From contig JAQGMJ010000030.1 of assembly GCA_028292405.1 (NCBI GenBank), forward strand, positions 222,039 through 286,038: DNA of 64,000 nucleotides, in the 5' to 3' direction. How positions within the stretch are numbered: the first letter of the stretch is position 1; each line of letters starts with the position of its first letter. Below the pieces are notes generated by a model. It was not told the DNA's origin and searched no databases. It saw only the letters and a list, made by a program, of their open reading frames with translations. This DNA comes from Betaproteobacteria bacterium (lineage in GTDB: Bacteria; Pseudomonadota; Gammaproteobacteria; Burkholderiales; JAEUOS01). Positions 1 to 9,047 of this stretch are shown here, one piece after another. Both the position numbers and the translations under genes were made by a program.

Positions 1-871
1 CGCAGCCGCCGAGCAGGGCCGCGACAATTGCAACCCGGACGAACCGCGAATGAATCCATTTGACGCGCATCGAGTGACCTCAGCATTCAGAAAATGTTAA
101 ATTTGTGCGAATAGGCATTCCGCTGTCCCAGAGCGCTTTGCTTTACGACACGGGGAACTGTCACTAGGTGCGGCCTTGTGAAATTCTCGACGACGTGTCG
201 AAGCTTCTCTGCATGGACACGCAGCAGTGCTCGCGCGGGAAGGGAAGTTGGGGTGGCGCAGTCAACGATTGGCGCAAATGCACGCAGCACTGCGCGCGTA
301 GCATGCCGATTTGAAGCGGGACTCTCGACCGGTGGAGGAAGCCCCTTGGTTGCACGCCAAATAAAATTTGTGTAGTGAAGACTACAGCGCTTGCCCAATT
401 AATCACATCGAATCGCGCGCGAATGATGATTGCCTGCCGCCGAGAAATGCCCCAGCTGTTGTGTAGCAAAGCGTGTTCCCAAGGTCCTTCAACAGCCTCT
501 GATGTGCTTCATCGCGTCGAGGTGAGACCTACAACGCCGGTATTCCAGAGCCCATGAGGATTGCGCGTGGCGCGGAAAACATCCTGGCAATGACAAAAGT
601 TCCATCCTCGGTAAACCTTACGGCACAGCGCTTGCCGCCCAGATTGTTAAGCAGCGCTACCTTGGTCCACTCAGACCCGGTGTCGACGAGGGACAGCCCG
701 TCCTAGACACGCTTGGGGGGTCCAGGCCGCAACAGCGGCACCCAGTCTGCGTATGGCGGTCCGACGTGGGACTATTTCGCGTCAGAAATGGAACGCCATG
801 TGATTTGACCATCGTCTTCGATCGGACCGGTCATTCGCCATGGCGGGCTATATGTTTGGACCCCGAAGCAG
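1..871. other. Decayed region without an intact gene
   Basis: No open frame here has a recognisable protein family, a ribosome binding site or a codon pattern like the neighbouring genes. On the minus strand around 540-660 a short stretch reads as a plausible protein tail (it includes EWTKVALLNNLGGKRCAVRF), which could be the worn end of an old gene, but I cannot identify it. Base composition is lower in GC than the core genes from 1.7 kb on. Together with the adjacent broken integrase and tRNA this looks like the edge of an eroded genomic island. Confidence 0.5.
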
Positions 872-1312
872 CTACTGCGGCGATACGCCCGCCTGCATGG
901 AGCATTCGGCTTCCTCCGTCGGCAGCCACCGCCTCATCCCGTCCTGTCCTGCTCTGGGCCGAGCATCTTTCCAATAGTCGCGGTGGAAAGGGGTGACGTC
1001 AGAGAGCGTATACATGCCGATCTCGTTTTTCCACCATCCGAGTTGGCTCTTCGCGTCCCGAGCGACTTTGGGCTTGGTGGGCACGACGTCACGTATATAC
1101 CGATCAATCGCTTCCCCGAGCGTGTATTTTTTCGAATCGTCCGGGACAAAGAATCGCCCGGAACGGATGGCGGTTTTGGTTTGTGCTGCCAGCGCGAGGC
1201 GTCAGTTTTACGCTCGAACGTAGCAGTTTGCGGGGGTACGCCTTTAAGGCGAATTTGCACGTGGAACACGTGCTTGCCGTTGCGTTTTTATGTGTTCGCG
1301 AATGGTGGCCAT
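872..1312 (-). pseudogene. Broken tyrosine-type site-specific integrase, N-terminal part
   Basis: The minus strand from an ATG at 1312 spells the typical N-terminal region of a phage/island integrase but needs two frame changes. The pieces are MATIREHIKT, then after a shift near 1283 NGKHVFHVQIRLKGVPPQTA, TFERKTDASRWQ, and after a second shift near 1185 QTKTAIRSGRFFVPDDSKKY, TLGEAIDRYIRDVVPTKPK, VARDAKSQLGWWKNEIG and LSDVTP. This covers the arm-binding and SAM-like N-terminal domains. Similarity stops near 985 and the catalytic domain with its Arg/His/Tyr residues is missing, so the gene is both frameshifted and truncated. It starts about 220 bases from the 3' end of tRNA-Ala and reads in the same direction, which is the usual arrangement for an element integrated into a tRNA gene. 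Confidence 0.8.
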
Positions 1313-1535
1313 AGCAGCTTTCGTTTAGGAACATCATGTGCCTAGTGTTTTGAATCCCGCGCGCACGCGGACTAGGGTCACAAACGAGAACTGCCTTCAC
1401 CATTTGTGCTGCGTTGTTATGGCTCACTGTGCTAAAAGTGTGCTCAAAACAGCTTTTGATTACCGCAGCAGGTACGTTTTTGCTACCGCTTTCAATATTT
1501 CCTCTTAAGATTCAAGGAGATATTTAGGGGGTAGG

Positions 1536-1611
<76 letters not shown>

Positions 1612-1680
1612 GTACCGGAATCTATTTTATCAAAAATCCCGCTTCGGTGAGAACCGCAGCGTAGTTATTGTGCACTTTCA

Positions 1681-2055
1681 TTATTGCTTAAGCGCTTGCG
1701 CAGCGATGTGCGTGGCCATGGCATCGATAACCGCATGCGCTTCGCCTACCGCCGGCTGCAGCGAGAAGCGGATTTGCGGATGCGTCGCCCGCACTTCGTC
1801 GACGCGCTGCGGCAGGTCGCGTTTCAGGTGGCCGCCTTGGGCCATGAACACCGGCGCCACGCTGATGGCGGTGGCGCCGCGCGCGGCCAGGGCGGCAGCG
1901 GCGGCCGCCAGGTCCGGTTGCATCAGTTCGAGGTAGGCCAGTTCGACCATCACAGACGGATTTGATGCAGCCAGCGCCGCGCGCAGGCGCTCGAAGGGTT
2001 GCGCCCATTCAGGGTCGCGCGCGCCATGGGCAAAGAGGATGATGGCCTGGGACAT
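1681..2055 (-). CDS. cbiX: CbiX-type sirohydrochlorin chelatase family protein
   Basis: A 124-residue protein of the short, single-domain CbiX/SirB chelatase family, which inserts a metal (cobalt, iron or nickel depending on the member) into sirohydrochlorin or related tetrapyrroles in the cytoplasm. The two family histidines are visible: His10 in FAHGARD near the start and His76 in PVFMAQGGHLKRDLP. Length fits the half-size form that works as a dimer. It lies 10 bases after the rng stop codon on the same strand, so the two are probably co-transcribed. The metal and the pathway (siroheme or cobalamin) cannot be told from this sequence; no other tetrapyrrole gene is nearby. Confidence 0.85.
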   Translation of the reverse strand: MSQAIILFAHGARDPEWAQPFERLRAALAASNPSVMVELAYLELMQPDLAAAAAALAARGATAISVAPVFMAQGGHLKRDLPQRVDEVRATHPQIRFSLQPAVGEAHAVIDAMATHIAAQALKQ

Positions 2056-2065
2056 TTTCAGTCGA

Positions 2066-3544
2066 TCACATCAGGATGATGTCGTACTGTTCCTGCGAAT
2101 ACGCATTCTCCACCGCCAGCGACACCGGCTTGGCGACGAAGTCCGATAGCATCGCCAGGGACTGCGACTCTTCCTCGAGAAACATGTCGATCACCGCCTG
2201 CGAGGCGAGGATGCGGAACTCGCGCGGGTTGAACTGACGCGACTCGCGCGTCACCTCGCGCAATATCTCGTAGCAGATGGTGCGCGCGGTCTTCAACTCG
2301 CCGCGCCCGGCGCACACCGGGCAGGCCTCGCACAGCACGTGGGCGAGCGACTCGCGGGTGCGCTTGCGCGTCACTTCCACCAGCCCCAGGCCGGTGAAGC
2401 CGTTCACCCCCACCTTGGTGCGGTCGTGCGACAGCGCCTTGTTGAACTCGGCCAGCACAGATTCCTTGTGCTCGGGCAATTCCATGTCGATGAAGTCGAC
2501 GATGATGATGCCGCCGAGGTTGCGCAGGCGCAACTGCCGCGCGATCGCCTGCGAGGCTTCCAGGTTGGTCTTGAAGATGGTGTCGTCGAAATTGCGCCCG
2601 CCGACATAGCCGCCGGTATTCACGTCCACCGTGGTCATCGCCTCGGTCTGGTCGATGATCACGTAGCCGCCGGACTTCAGATCGACGCGCCGTCCCAGCG
2701 CGCGCTCGATTTCCGCTTCCACGCCGTTGAGATCGAAAAGCGGCCGCTCGCCGCTGTAGAGCGACACGCGCGACAGCACGTTTGGGGTGTAGTCGCGGGC
2801 GAATTGCGTCAGCTTGCCGAAATTTTCGCGCGAGTCGATCTGGATGCTCGCCGTGCTGTCGGTCACCAGGTCGCGCAGCACGCGCTGCGCCAGTGAAAGG
2901 TCCTGGTAGAGGCAAGCAGGGGCCTGCACCTTCTTGGTCTGCTCGACAAGGTCGCGCCAGAGCTTGCGCAGGTAGTTGACGTCGGCCTCGAGGTCGGCGT
3001 CCGAAGCGGCCTCGGCCATGGTGCGCACGATGAAGCCGCCGGTCTCGCCCTCGTTCATCATCTGTTGCAGCTTGCCGCGCAGTACCTCGCGGTCGGCCTC
3101 GCTCTCGATGCGCTGCGAGATGCCGATATGCGTCTCCTGCGGCAGGTAGACCAGCATGCGCCCGGCGATCGACACCTGGGTGGAAAGGCGCGCACCCTTG
3201 GTGCCGATCGGGTCCTTGATCACCTGTACCAGCACCGACTGGCCTTCGCGCAAAATATGCTCGATCGGCTTTACCGGCTTGGCGCTGTTGGCCGGCGCAT
3301 TGTGGTGGGCGTGGCGCACTTCCCAGATGTCGGCGACATGCAAAAACGCCGCGCGGTCCAGGCCGATGTCGATGAAGGCCGACTGCATGCCCGGCAGCAC
3401 CCGCGCCACCTTGCCCAGGTAGATGTTGCCCACCAGGCCACGGCTGGCGCTGCGCTCGATGTGGATTTCCTGCACCACTCCCTGCAGCATCACCGCCACG
3501 CGGGTTTCCTGCGGCGTAACGTTGATCAGTATGTCTTCGGTCAT
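2066..3544 (-). CDS. rng: Ribonuclease G
   Basis: A 492-residue endoribonuclease of the RNase E/G family, which matures the 5' end of 16S rRNA and takes part in mRNA decay. An S1 RNA-binding domain lies near residues 38-120 (GNIYLGKVARVLPGMQSAFI). The two magnesium-binding aspartates are Asp307 in TTVDVNTGGYVGG and Asp350 in GGIIIVDFIDM. The zinc-link cysteines are present in CEACPVC (residues 405-411). It has the length of RNase G and lacks the long C-terminal scaffold of RNase E. The cbiX-like gene follows after 10 bases. Confidence 0.95.
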   Translation of the reverse strand: MTEDILINVTPQETRVAVMLQGVVQEIHIERSASRGLVGNIYLGKVARVLPGMQSAFIDIGLDRAAFLHVADIWEVRHAHHNAPANSAKPVKPIEHILREGQSVLVQVIKDPIGTKGARLSTQVSIAGRMLVYLPQETHIGISQRIESEADREVLRGKLQQMMNEGETGGFIVRTMAEAASDADLEADVNYLRKLWRDLVEQTKKVQAPACLYQDLSLAQRVLRDLVTDSTASIQIDSRENFGKLTQFARDYTPNVLSRVSLYSGERPLFDLNGVEAEIERALGRRVDLKSGGYVIIDQTEAMTTVDVNTGGYVGGRNFDDTIFKTNLEASQAIARQLRLRNLGGIIIVDFIDMELPEHKESVLAEFNKALSHDRTKVGVNGFTGLGLVEVTRKRTRESLAHVLCEACPVCAGRGELKTARTICYEILREVTRESRQFNPREFRILASQAVIDMFLEEESQSLAMLSDFVAKPVSLAVENAYSQEQYDIILM

Positions 3545-3574
3545 TGCTTCATTGTGTCACAGGCTTAGCCGGGT

Positions 3575-5254
3575 TCAGGAAGCGAATTCCCGGATCAGCA
3601 CGCCGGGCCTGCCCGCATCGGCGCGCAACCCTTTTTCGTCGGCCACCCGCACGCCGTTGACCCAGACGCCGCGCACCCCGACCGCGTCGGTATGCAGGCG
3701 CGGCGCGCCGCCGGGCAGGTCGAAAACACGGCGTTTCGGGCCACGGCCCACGGTCGCCGGTTCGAACAGCAGCAGGTCGGCGTTGTAGCCGGCCGCCACC
3801 CGGCCGCGCGACTTCAGGCCGAACAGGTCGGCTGTCTTGGCGGTGAGTTGATGCACCGCCGCTTCCATGCTCATCTTGCCAAGATCGCGCGACCAGTGGC
3901 CGAGCAGGTGCAGGCCGAAGCCCGCATCGTTGAAGAACGTCAGGTGCGCGCCGGCATCCGACAGGCTCACCAGGCTGTTGGGGTCGTTGAGCATGTGGCC
4001 CACGGCCTCCTCATCCGAATTGAGCAGGGTCGCGGTAAATACCGTGTTCAGGTCTTCGGCCAATGCGAGGTCGAACATGAAATCCAGCGGGTCCTTGTTC
4101 GCTTCGCGGGCCAGGTCGGCCACTGTGCGCTGCTCGTAGGCCGAGTGCTTGGGGTTCGCCACTTCGACCACATGCACCTCGGTCCATTCGCCGTTGAACA
4201 GGCGAAACACAGCGGGCGCGGCGATCTCGGCGCGGATGGCATCGCGAAATTCCTTTTCCTTCAGCTTGGCCTTGAACGCATCGCCCTTCAAGCCCAGCGC
4301 CGGCTTCCAGGCGTTCATGCCCTCGACCGGGTAGGGCGAGTGCAGGGTGAAATCCATGGTCAGCGGGCAGCACGATACCGCGCCTGCCAGCTTGTGCCCG
4401 CGCGCGTTGGCGGCGCCGATTTTCTCCAGGTCGGCAAACACCGCCTGCGGGTTGGTCTTGTTGTGCAGCAGGGCGGCGATGACCACCGGCCGGCCGGAGG
4501 CTGCCGCCAGCTCTTCAAGGAATTCTATTTTCGTGTGCCCGCCCTTGGTCAGCATGAAGACGCCATGCCCAGCTTCCTTCAGGCTCGCCACCAGGGTGTG
4601 CAGTTCCTCGTCATCGGCCAGGCGCGAAGGCATCGGCGTGCCGTTCTCGCCGTTGTGCGCGGGCGAGGTGCTGGTGGCAAAGCCAATGGCGCCGGCGGCC
4701 ATGGCTTCGAGCAGCAGGCGCTTCATCTGCCGCACTTCATCGGCCGTCGCCTTGCGTTTCGGTGCGTCTTCGCCCATCACATAAGTGCGGATCGACGAGT
4801 GCCCGGCGAAGGCCGCGATGTTCACCGCGCATTTCTGCTCCTGCAGCATGTCCAGGTATTCCGGAATGCTCTCGAAGTCCCAGCGGATGCCCTGGCGCAG
4901 CACGTCGAGCGACATGCCTTCGACCTGCGTCAGGTTGCGCATGATGGTCTCGCGGTCGGCCGGTTTGCAGGGCGCGATGGTGAAGCCGCAGTTGCCGATT
5001 ACCGCGGTGGTGACGCCCAGCGCCGGCGACGGGTTTACCGAAGGGTCCCAGGTGATTTGCGCGTCATAGTGGGTGTGGTTGTCGATGATGCCGGGCATCA
5101 GGGCGAGGCCGGTGGCGTCGATGGTTTCGCGCGCTTCGCCGAGGTCAGTGCCGACGGCGGCGATCTTGCCGCCGGCCACGGCGACGTCGGCCTGGCGCGG
5201 CGGCGCGCCGCTGCCGTCATAGAGTTGGGCGTTGCGGATCAGCAGGTCGTGCAT
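3575..5254 (-). CDS. D-aminoacylase / N-acyl-D-amino-acid deacylase family amidohydrolase
   Basis: A 559-residue zinc amidohydrolase (amidohydrolase family 3) that probably removes acyl groups from N-acyl-D-amino acids. Visible family marks are the N-terminal metal site DNHTHYDAQ, the block GNCGFTIAPCKPADRE, and SDAGAHLTFFNDAGFG in the C-terminal half. The start at 5254 is chosen because GGAGAC lies a few bases upstream and the protein begins MHDLLIRNAQLYDG as in relatives; a longer frame upstream has no ribosome site. It faces uvrD across a 486-base gap that contains a palindromic site. The window also has a DadA-like dehydrogenase and an Asp/Glu-racemase-family gene, so D-amino-acid use is a plausible theme. 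The exact acyl substrate is unknown. Confidence 0.85.
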   Translation of the reverse strand: MHDLLIRNAQLYDGSGAPPRQADVAVAGGKIAAVGTDLGEARETIDATGLALMPGIIDNHTHYDAQITWDPSVNPSPALGVTTAVIGNCGFTIAPCKPADRETIMRNLTQVEGMSLDVLRQGIRWDFESIPEYLDMLQEQKCAVNIAAFAGHSSIRTYVMGEDAPKRKATADEVRQMKRLLLEAMAAGAIGFATSTSPAHNGENGTPMPSRLADDEELHTLVASLKEAGHGVFMLTKGGHTKIEFLEELAAASGRPVVIAALLHNKTNPQAVFADLEKIGAANARGHKLAGAVSCCPLTMDFTLHSPYPVEGMNAWKPALGLKGDAFKAKLKEKEFRDAIRAEIAAPAVFRLFNGEWTEVHVVEVANPKHSAYEQRTVADLAREANKDPLDFMFDLALAEDLNTVFTATLLNSDEEAVGHMLNDPNSLVSLSDAGAHLTFFNDAGFGLHLLGHWSRDLGKMSMEAAVHQLTAKTADLFGLKSRGRVAAGYNADLLLFEPATVGRGPKRRVFDLPGGAPRLHTDAVGVRGVWVNGVRVADEKGLRADAGRPGVLIREFAS

Positions 5255-5740
5255 GGTCTTGTCTCCTGCGGTCCGACCGTGACCGGCCAGCCGCTTTTTA
5301 TGGGGCATTGCTGGTGGACATTGTAAGCGCCGCGCCGGACCCTGGCCCAACACGCTTGTTGTAGAACCTGAGAAAACCTGAGGAATTTCTTAAAATGCAG
5401 CGCCGCATTTCCCGGAACAACGGTAAATAACGGTGGGTTTTCGGAAATATCGCGGGGCTTGCCGCACCGCTGTGGGGCATAGGCCAAACTCGTGTTCAGG
5501 CCACCGCGATTGTGAATTAACACAATCGTTGTAGCTTGCCGCGTCGCCTCACCCCGCCGGTTGGGACGCCGGCGTTGGCGTGGAGTGGATGACGCGCTAA
5601 ACACAAGATAGAAAGGGGCTGCCGATGGTTCCAAACATACACGAATCCCATGCCTAAGTGTGGTTGATTTTGAGGCGTGCATGCAGGGGGAAAAGGCCCT
5701 AAGCGACTACAATGTGGCCTGTGAAGAAACGCTCCTCCTG
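5255..5740. other. Divergent intergenic region between the D-aminoacylase-like gene and uvrD
   Basis: This 486-base gap holds no convincing gene. It contains the palindrome at 5507-5528 and a 17-base string at 5654-5670 that recurs at 51634-51650. It should carry the promoters for both flanking genes; TACAAT at 5708-5713 is a possible -10 element for uvrD but no good -35 accompanies it. Confidence 0.6.
5507..5528. promoter_or_regulatory. Perfect palindrome, candidate operator
   Basis: CGATTGTG and CACAATCG are exact inverted copies separated by AATTAA. The arms and the AT centre look like a dimeric repressor site. It lies about 250 bases upstream of the D-aminoacylase start and about 215 upstream of uvrD. 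Which regulator binds is unknown and no regulator gene is adjacent. Confidence 0.55.
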
Positions 5741-7921
5741 ATGTCCAATATCCTCGAAAACCTGAATCCCGAGCAGCTCCAGGCGGTGACCCTGCCGCCG
5801 CAGTCCGCGCTGATCCTCGCTGGTGCCGGTTCGGGCAAGACGCGGGTGCTGACCACCCGCATCGCCTGGCTGGTGCAGACGGGCCAGGCGCACCCGAACA
5901 ACATCCTTGCCGTCACCTTCACCAACAAGGCGGCGCGCGAGATGATGCACCGGCTTTCCGCCTTGCTGCCGATCAACCTGCGTGGCATGTGGATAGGCAC
6001 TTTTCACGGCCTGGCGAACCGCTTTTTGCGCGCGCATCACCGCGACGCGGGGCTGCCTTCGCTGTTCCAGATCCTCGATTCGGCCGACCAGCTTTCCGCC
6101 ATCAAGCGCCTGCTGAAGGCGATGAATATCGACGACGAGAAGTATCCGGCGAAAAACGCCATGTATTTCATCAACGGCTCGAAGGAATCGGGACTGCGCG
6201 CCAAGGATGTCGTGGTCAACGACGAGCACAACCGGCGCTTTGTCGAAATTTACGCGGCTTACGATGAACAGTGCCAGCGCGAGGGCGTGGTGGATTTCGC
6301 CGAGCTGCTGTTGCGGACCTACGAGACGCTGAAAAAGAACGAGCTGCTGCGCGCGCATTACCACGAGCGTTTTCGCCACATCCTGGTTGACGAGTTCCAG
6401 GACACCAACGAGCTGCAGTACAAGTGGCTCAAGCTCCTGGGCGGCGCCGGCTTGCAGGATCAGAGCGCGGTGCTTGCGGTGGGTGATGACGACCAGTCAA
6501 TCTACGCCTTTCGCGGCGCGCGCGTCGGCAACATGCTGGACTTCGAGCGCGACTTCCATGTCGACATCATGATCAAGCTGGAGCAGAACTACCGCTCGCA
6601 CGGCAACATCCTGGATGCGGCCAATGCGCTGATCAAGAACAACGGCCAGCGCCTCGGCAAGAACCTGTGGACCGACGCGGGGCATGGCGAGCCGGTGCGC
6701 GTGTTCGAGGCGCAGACCGATCTGGATGAGGCGCGCTGGCTGGTGCAGGAGATCAAGGCGCTGATCAACGACGGCAGCAAGCGCAGCGAGATCGCGCTGC
6801 TGTACCGCTCCAACGCGCAGTCGCGGGTGATCGAGCAACTGCTGTTCGCCGAGGGCATTTCGTACAAGGTATACGGCGGCCTGCGTTTTTTCGAGCGAGC
6901 GGAAGTCAAGCATGCGATCGCCTACCTGCGTTTGCTCGCCAATCCGGATGACGACACTTCGTATAGCCGGGTGGTGAATTTTCCGACGCGGGGCATCGGC
7001 GCGCGTTCGCTGGAGCAACTCACCGATGTGGCGAGCAAGCGCGACATGGCGAACCCGGCGGGGATTTCGCTGTATCGCGCGGTGCCGCTGCTACAGGCGG
7101 GAAAGGCGGGCACTTCGCTGGCGGCGTTCAACAAGCTGATCGACGAGATGCGCACGGCCACCGAGCACTTGCCGCTGCCGGAAGTGATCGAGCATGTGAT
7201 CGACCATTCCGGCCTGCGGGCGCATTACAAGAATGAAAAGGAAGGCGCGGACCGTGTCGCCAACCTGGAAGAACTGATTGCCGCCGCCGCCAACTTCATC
7301 CAGGAAGATGAAGACAGCCTGGCGCAATTCCTCTCCCACGCGGCGCTGGAGTCCGGCGACAACCAGGCGGCCGAGGGGCAGGACGCGGTGCAGTTGATGA
7401 CCATCCACTCCGCTAAGGGCCTGGAGTTCAACAACGTGTTCATCACCGGGCTGGAAGACGGCCTGTTTCCGCACGAGAACTCGATCATGGAGCGCGATGG
7501 CTTAGACGAGGAACGGCGCCTGATGTACGTGGCGATCACCCGCGCGCGAGCGCGCCTCTACATGTCATTTGCACAGACGCGCATGCTGCACGGCCAGACC
7601 CGCTACAGCATGAAGTCGCGCTTTTTCGAGGAACTGCCGGAGGCGGTGATGAAGTGGCTCACCGCCAAAGTGACGCCGCGCGGGCGCATGTGGCAGGGTG
7701 ATGATGATTTTGCGCCGGTGGCGATGCCGGCGTATGCCAAGGCGAAGCAGGCGGAGGACACCGGCTTTCGTATCGGGCAAAACGTGCTGCACGCGAAGTT
7801 CGGCACCGGGGTGATCGTCAACGCCGAGGGCGGTGGGCCGGAGGCCAGGCTGCAGGTGAACTTCGGGCGCAACGGTGTGAAGTGGCTGGCGCTGGCTTAT
7901 GCGAAGCTGGAGAAGGTTTAG
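5741..7921 (+). CDS. uvrD: UvrD-family DNA helicase II
   Basis: A 726-residue superfamily 1A 3'-5' DNA helicase that unwinds DNA in nucleotide excision repair and mismatch repair. Motifs in order: Walker A AGAGSGKT (27-34), VTFTNKAAREM, GTFHGLANR, DEFQDTNELQY, VGDDDQSIYAFRG, QNYRSHGNIL, GLEFNNVFITGLEDG and RRLMYVAITRAR. The C-terminal Tudor-like domain that contacts RNA polymerase in UvrD is present (FRIGQNVLHAKFGTGVI). The start MSNILENLNPEQ at 5741 gives the usual family length; an in-frame extension to 5660 is not conserved-looking. The order of motifs and the C-terminal domain favour UvrD over Rep or PcrA naming. Confidence 0.93.
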   Translation: MSNILENLNPEQLQAVTLPPQSALILAGAGSGKTRVLTTRIAWLVQTGQAHPNNILAVTFTNKAAREMMHRLSALLPINLRGMWIGTFHGLANRFLRAHHRDAGLPSLFQILDSADQLSAIKRLLKAMNIDDEKYPAKNAMYFINGSKESGLRAKDVVVNDEHNRRFVEIYAAYDEQCQREGVVDFAELLLRTYETLKKNELLRAHYHERFRHILVDEFQDTNELQYKWLKLLGGAGLQDQSAVLAVGDDDQSIYAFRGARVGNMLDFERDFHVDIMIKLEQNYRSHGNILDAANALIKNNGQRLGKNLWTDAGHGEPVRVFEAQTDLDEARWLVQEIKALINDGSKRSEIALLYRSNAQSRVIEQLLFAEGISYKVYGGLRFFERAEVKHAIAYLRLLANPDDDTSYSRVVNFPTRGIGARSLEQLTDVASKRDMANPAGISLYRAVPLLQAGKAGTSLAAFNKLIDEMRTATEHLPLPEVIEHVIDHSGLRAHYKNEKEGADRVANLEELIAAAANFIQEDEDSLAQFLSHAALESGDNQAAEGQDAVQLMTIHSAKGLEFNNVFITGLEDGLFPHENSIMERDGLDEERRLMYVAITRARARLYMSFAQTRMLHGQTRYSMKSRFFEELPEAVMKWLTAKVTPRGRMWQGDDDFAPVAMPAYAKAKQAEDTGFRIGQNVLHAKFGTGVIVNAEGGGPEARLQVNFGRNGVKWLALAYAKLEKV

Positions 7922-7977
7922 CCAGAAACGTCCCCGGCGCTGCCCGCTACAGTTACCGCAGGTCCATTCCTCTCCGC

Positions 7978-8083
7978 TGTCATTCTGAGTGAAGCGAAGA
8001 ATTCGCTTTTGCGGCGTGCCTGCGATGGAGCTACTTAGCCACGTGCGATAAAAAGCAGATCCTTCACTGCGTTCAGGATGACA
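7978..8083. repeat. Dispersed palindromic repeat element, 106 bp
   Basis: The element begins TGTCATTCTGAGTGAAGCGA and ends with the near-inverse TTCACTGCGTTCAGGATGACA, giving roughly 27-base imperfect terminal inverted repeats around a less ordered centre. This type of unit, which translates as HPERSEGS, is a well-known intergenic repeat in many bacteria. It sits between the convergent uvrD and beta-hydroxyacid dehydrogenase genes. No transposase is present, so it would depend on one elsewhere or be immobile. Confidence 0.75.
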
Positions 8084-8124
8084 CCGAGGGGAGCGGGACC
8101 AAGGCCCACTCCTTGTCAGCAAGC

Positions 8125-9009
8125 TCAATCCGGGTTGTAGTGCTTGTACAGCGCCTGCGTGCCCTTGCGGCCATAACCCTTTTTCGCCAGCGCTTCGAGT
8201 TTGGACTTGGCCAGTTGCAGCGAGTCGAGCTTGGTGTCGAATGACGCGGCCTCTTCGGTGGCAATCGTCAAATCCTTGATGAAGTGCTCCATGAAAAAGC
8301 CCGGCTCGAAGTTGCCTTCGAGCATGCGGTTGCCCAGCACGTTCAACTGGAAGCTGGCGGCGGCGCCGCCGCCTATGCACTTGAGCACTTCGACGGGGTC
8401 CAGGCCCGTGCGTTTGGCGTAGCTGATGCCTTCGGCCACGCCGGTGAGCGTGGAGGCGATGATGATCTGGTTGCACATCTTGGTGTGCTGGCCGGCGCCG
8501 GCCGCGCCCAGCAGCATGATGTTGGCGCCCATCAGCTGGAACACCGGCAGGGCGGCGTCGAAGGCGGCCTTGTCGCCGCCGACCATGATGGAGAGCTTGG
8601 CGTCGCGCGCGCCGACGTCGCCGCCGGAGACGGGGGCGTCCAGCGAATCCACGCCCTTTTTCGCAGCGGCCTCGGCGATGCGCTTGGCCAGGGCGGGGCT
8701 GGAGGTGGTCATGTCGATCAGGATGGCGCCCTTCCTGGCGCGCTCGACGATACCGCCGGCGCCGAGGTAGGTTTCTTCGACGTCCTTGGGAAAGCCGACC
8801 ATGGTGATGACGATGTCGCTTTCGGCCGCCACTGCGCCGGGGCTGTCGTGCCAGGTGGCGCCGCCGGCGACCAGCGCGTCGGTCTTCGCCTTGGTGCGGT
8901 TGTAGACATGCAGCTTGAAGCCGGCGGCCTGCAGGTGGCGCGCCATGTGGCCGCCCATGATGCCGGTGCCGATGAAGCCGATTTGGGTGCTGTCTTTGCT
9001 GATGGCCAT
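8125..9009 (-). CDS. NAD(P)-dependent beta-hydroxyacid dehydrogenase (3-hydroxyisobutyrate / tartronate semialdehyde reductase family)
   Basis: A 294-residue cytoplasmic oxidoreductase. The N-terminal Rossmann fold has the dinucleotide motif GFIGTGIMGGHMA; the substrate loop DAPVSGGDVGA and the catalytic lysine in GAGQHTKMCNQ are both present, followed by the all-helical C-terminal domain. Family members reduce tartronate semialdehyde, or oxidise 3-hydroxyisobutyrate or related acids. The gene stands alone between a repeat element and the DUF58 gene, so context does not decide the substrate. I prefer a 2-hydroxy-3-oxopropionate reductase-like role but hold it weakly. Confidence 0.85.
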   Translation of the reverse strand: MAISKDSTQIGFIGTGIMGGHMARHLQAAGFKLHVYNRTKAKTDALVAGGATWHDSPGAVAAESDIVITMVGFPKDVEETYLGAGGIVERARKGAILIDMTTSSPALAKRIAEAAAKKGVDSLDAPVSGGDVGARDAKLSIMVGGDKAAFDAALPVFQLMGANIMLLGAAGAGQHTKMCNQIIIASTLTGVAEGISYAKRTGLDPVEVLKCIGGGAAASFQLNVLGNRMLEGNFEPGFFMEHFIKDLTIATEEAASFDTKLDSLQLAKSKLEALAKKGYGRKGTQALYKHYNPD

Positions 9010-9047
9010 GATGTGATTCCTTTTTGTCTGCGTTCTATGTTGCTACT

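Noticed and set aside
3692-5326. Long plus-strand frame opposite the D-aminoacylase-like gene
   Set aside because: The minus-strand amidohydrolase has clear motifs and a ribosome site; the plus frame is a codon-bias shadow.
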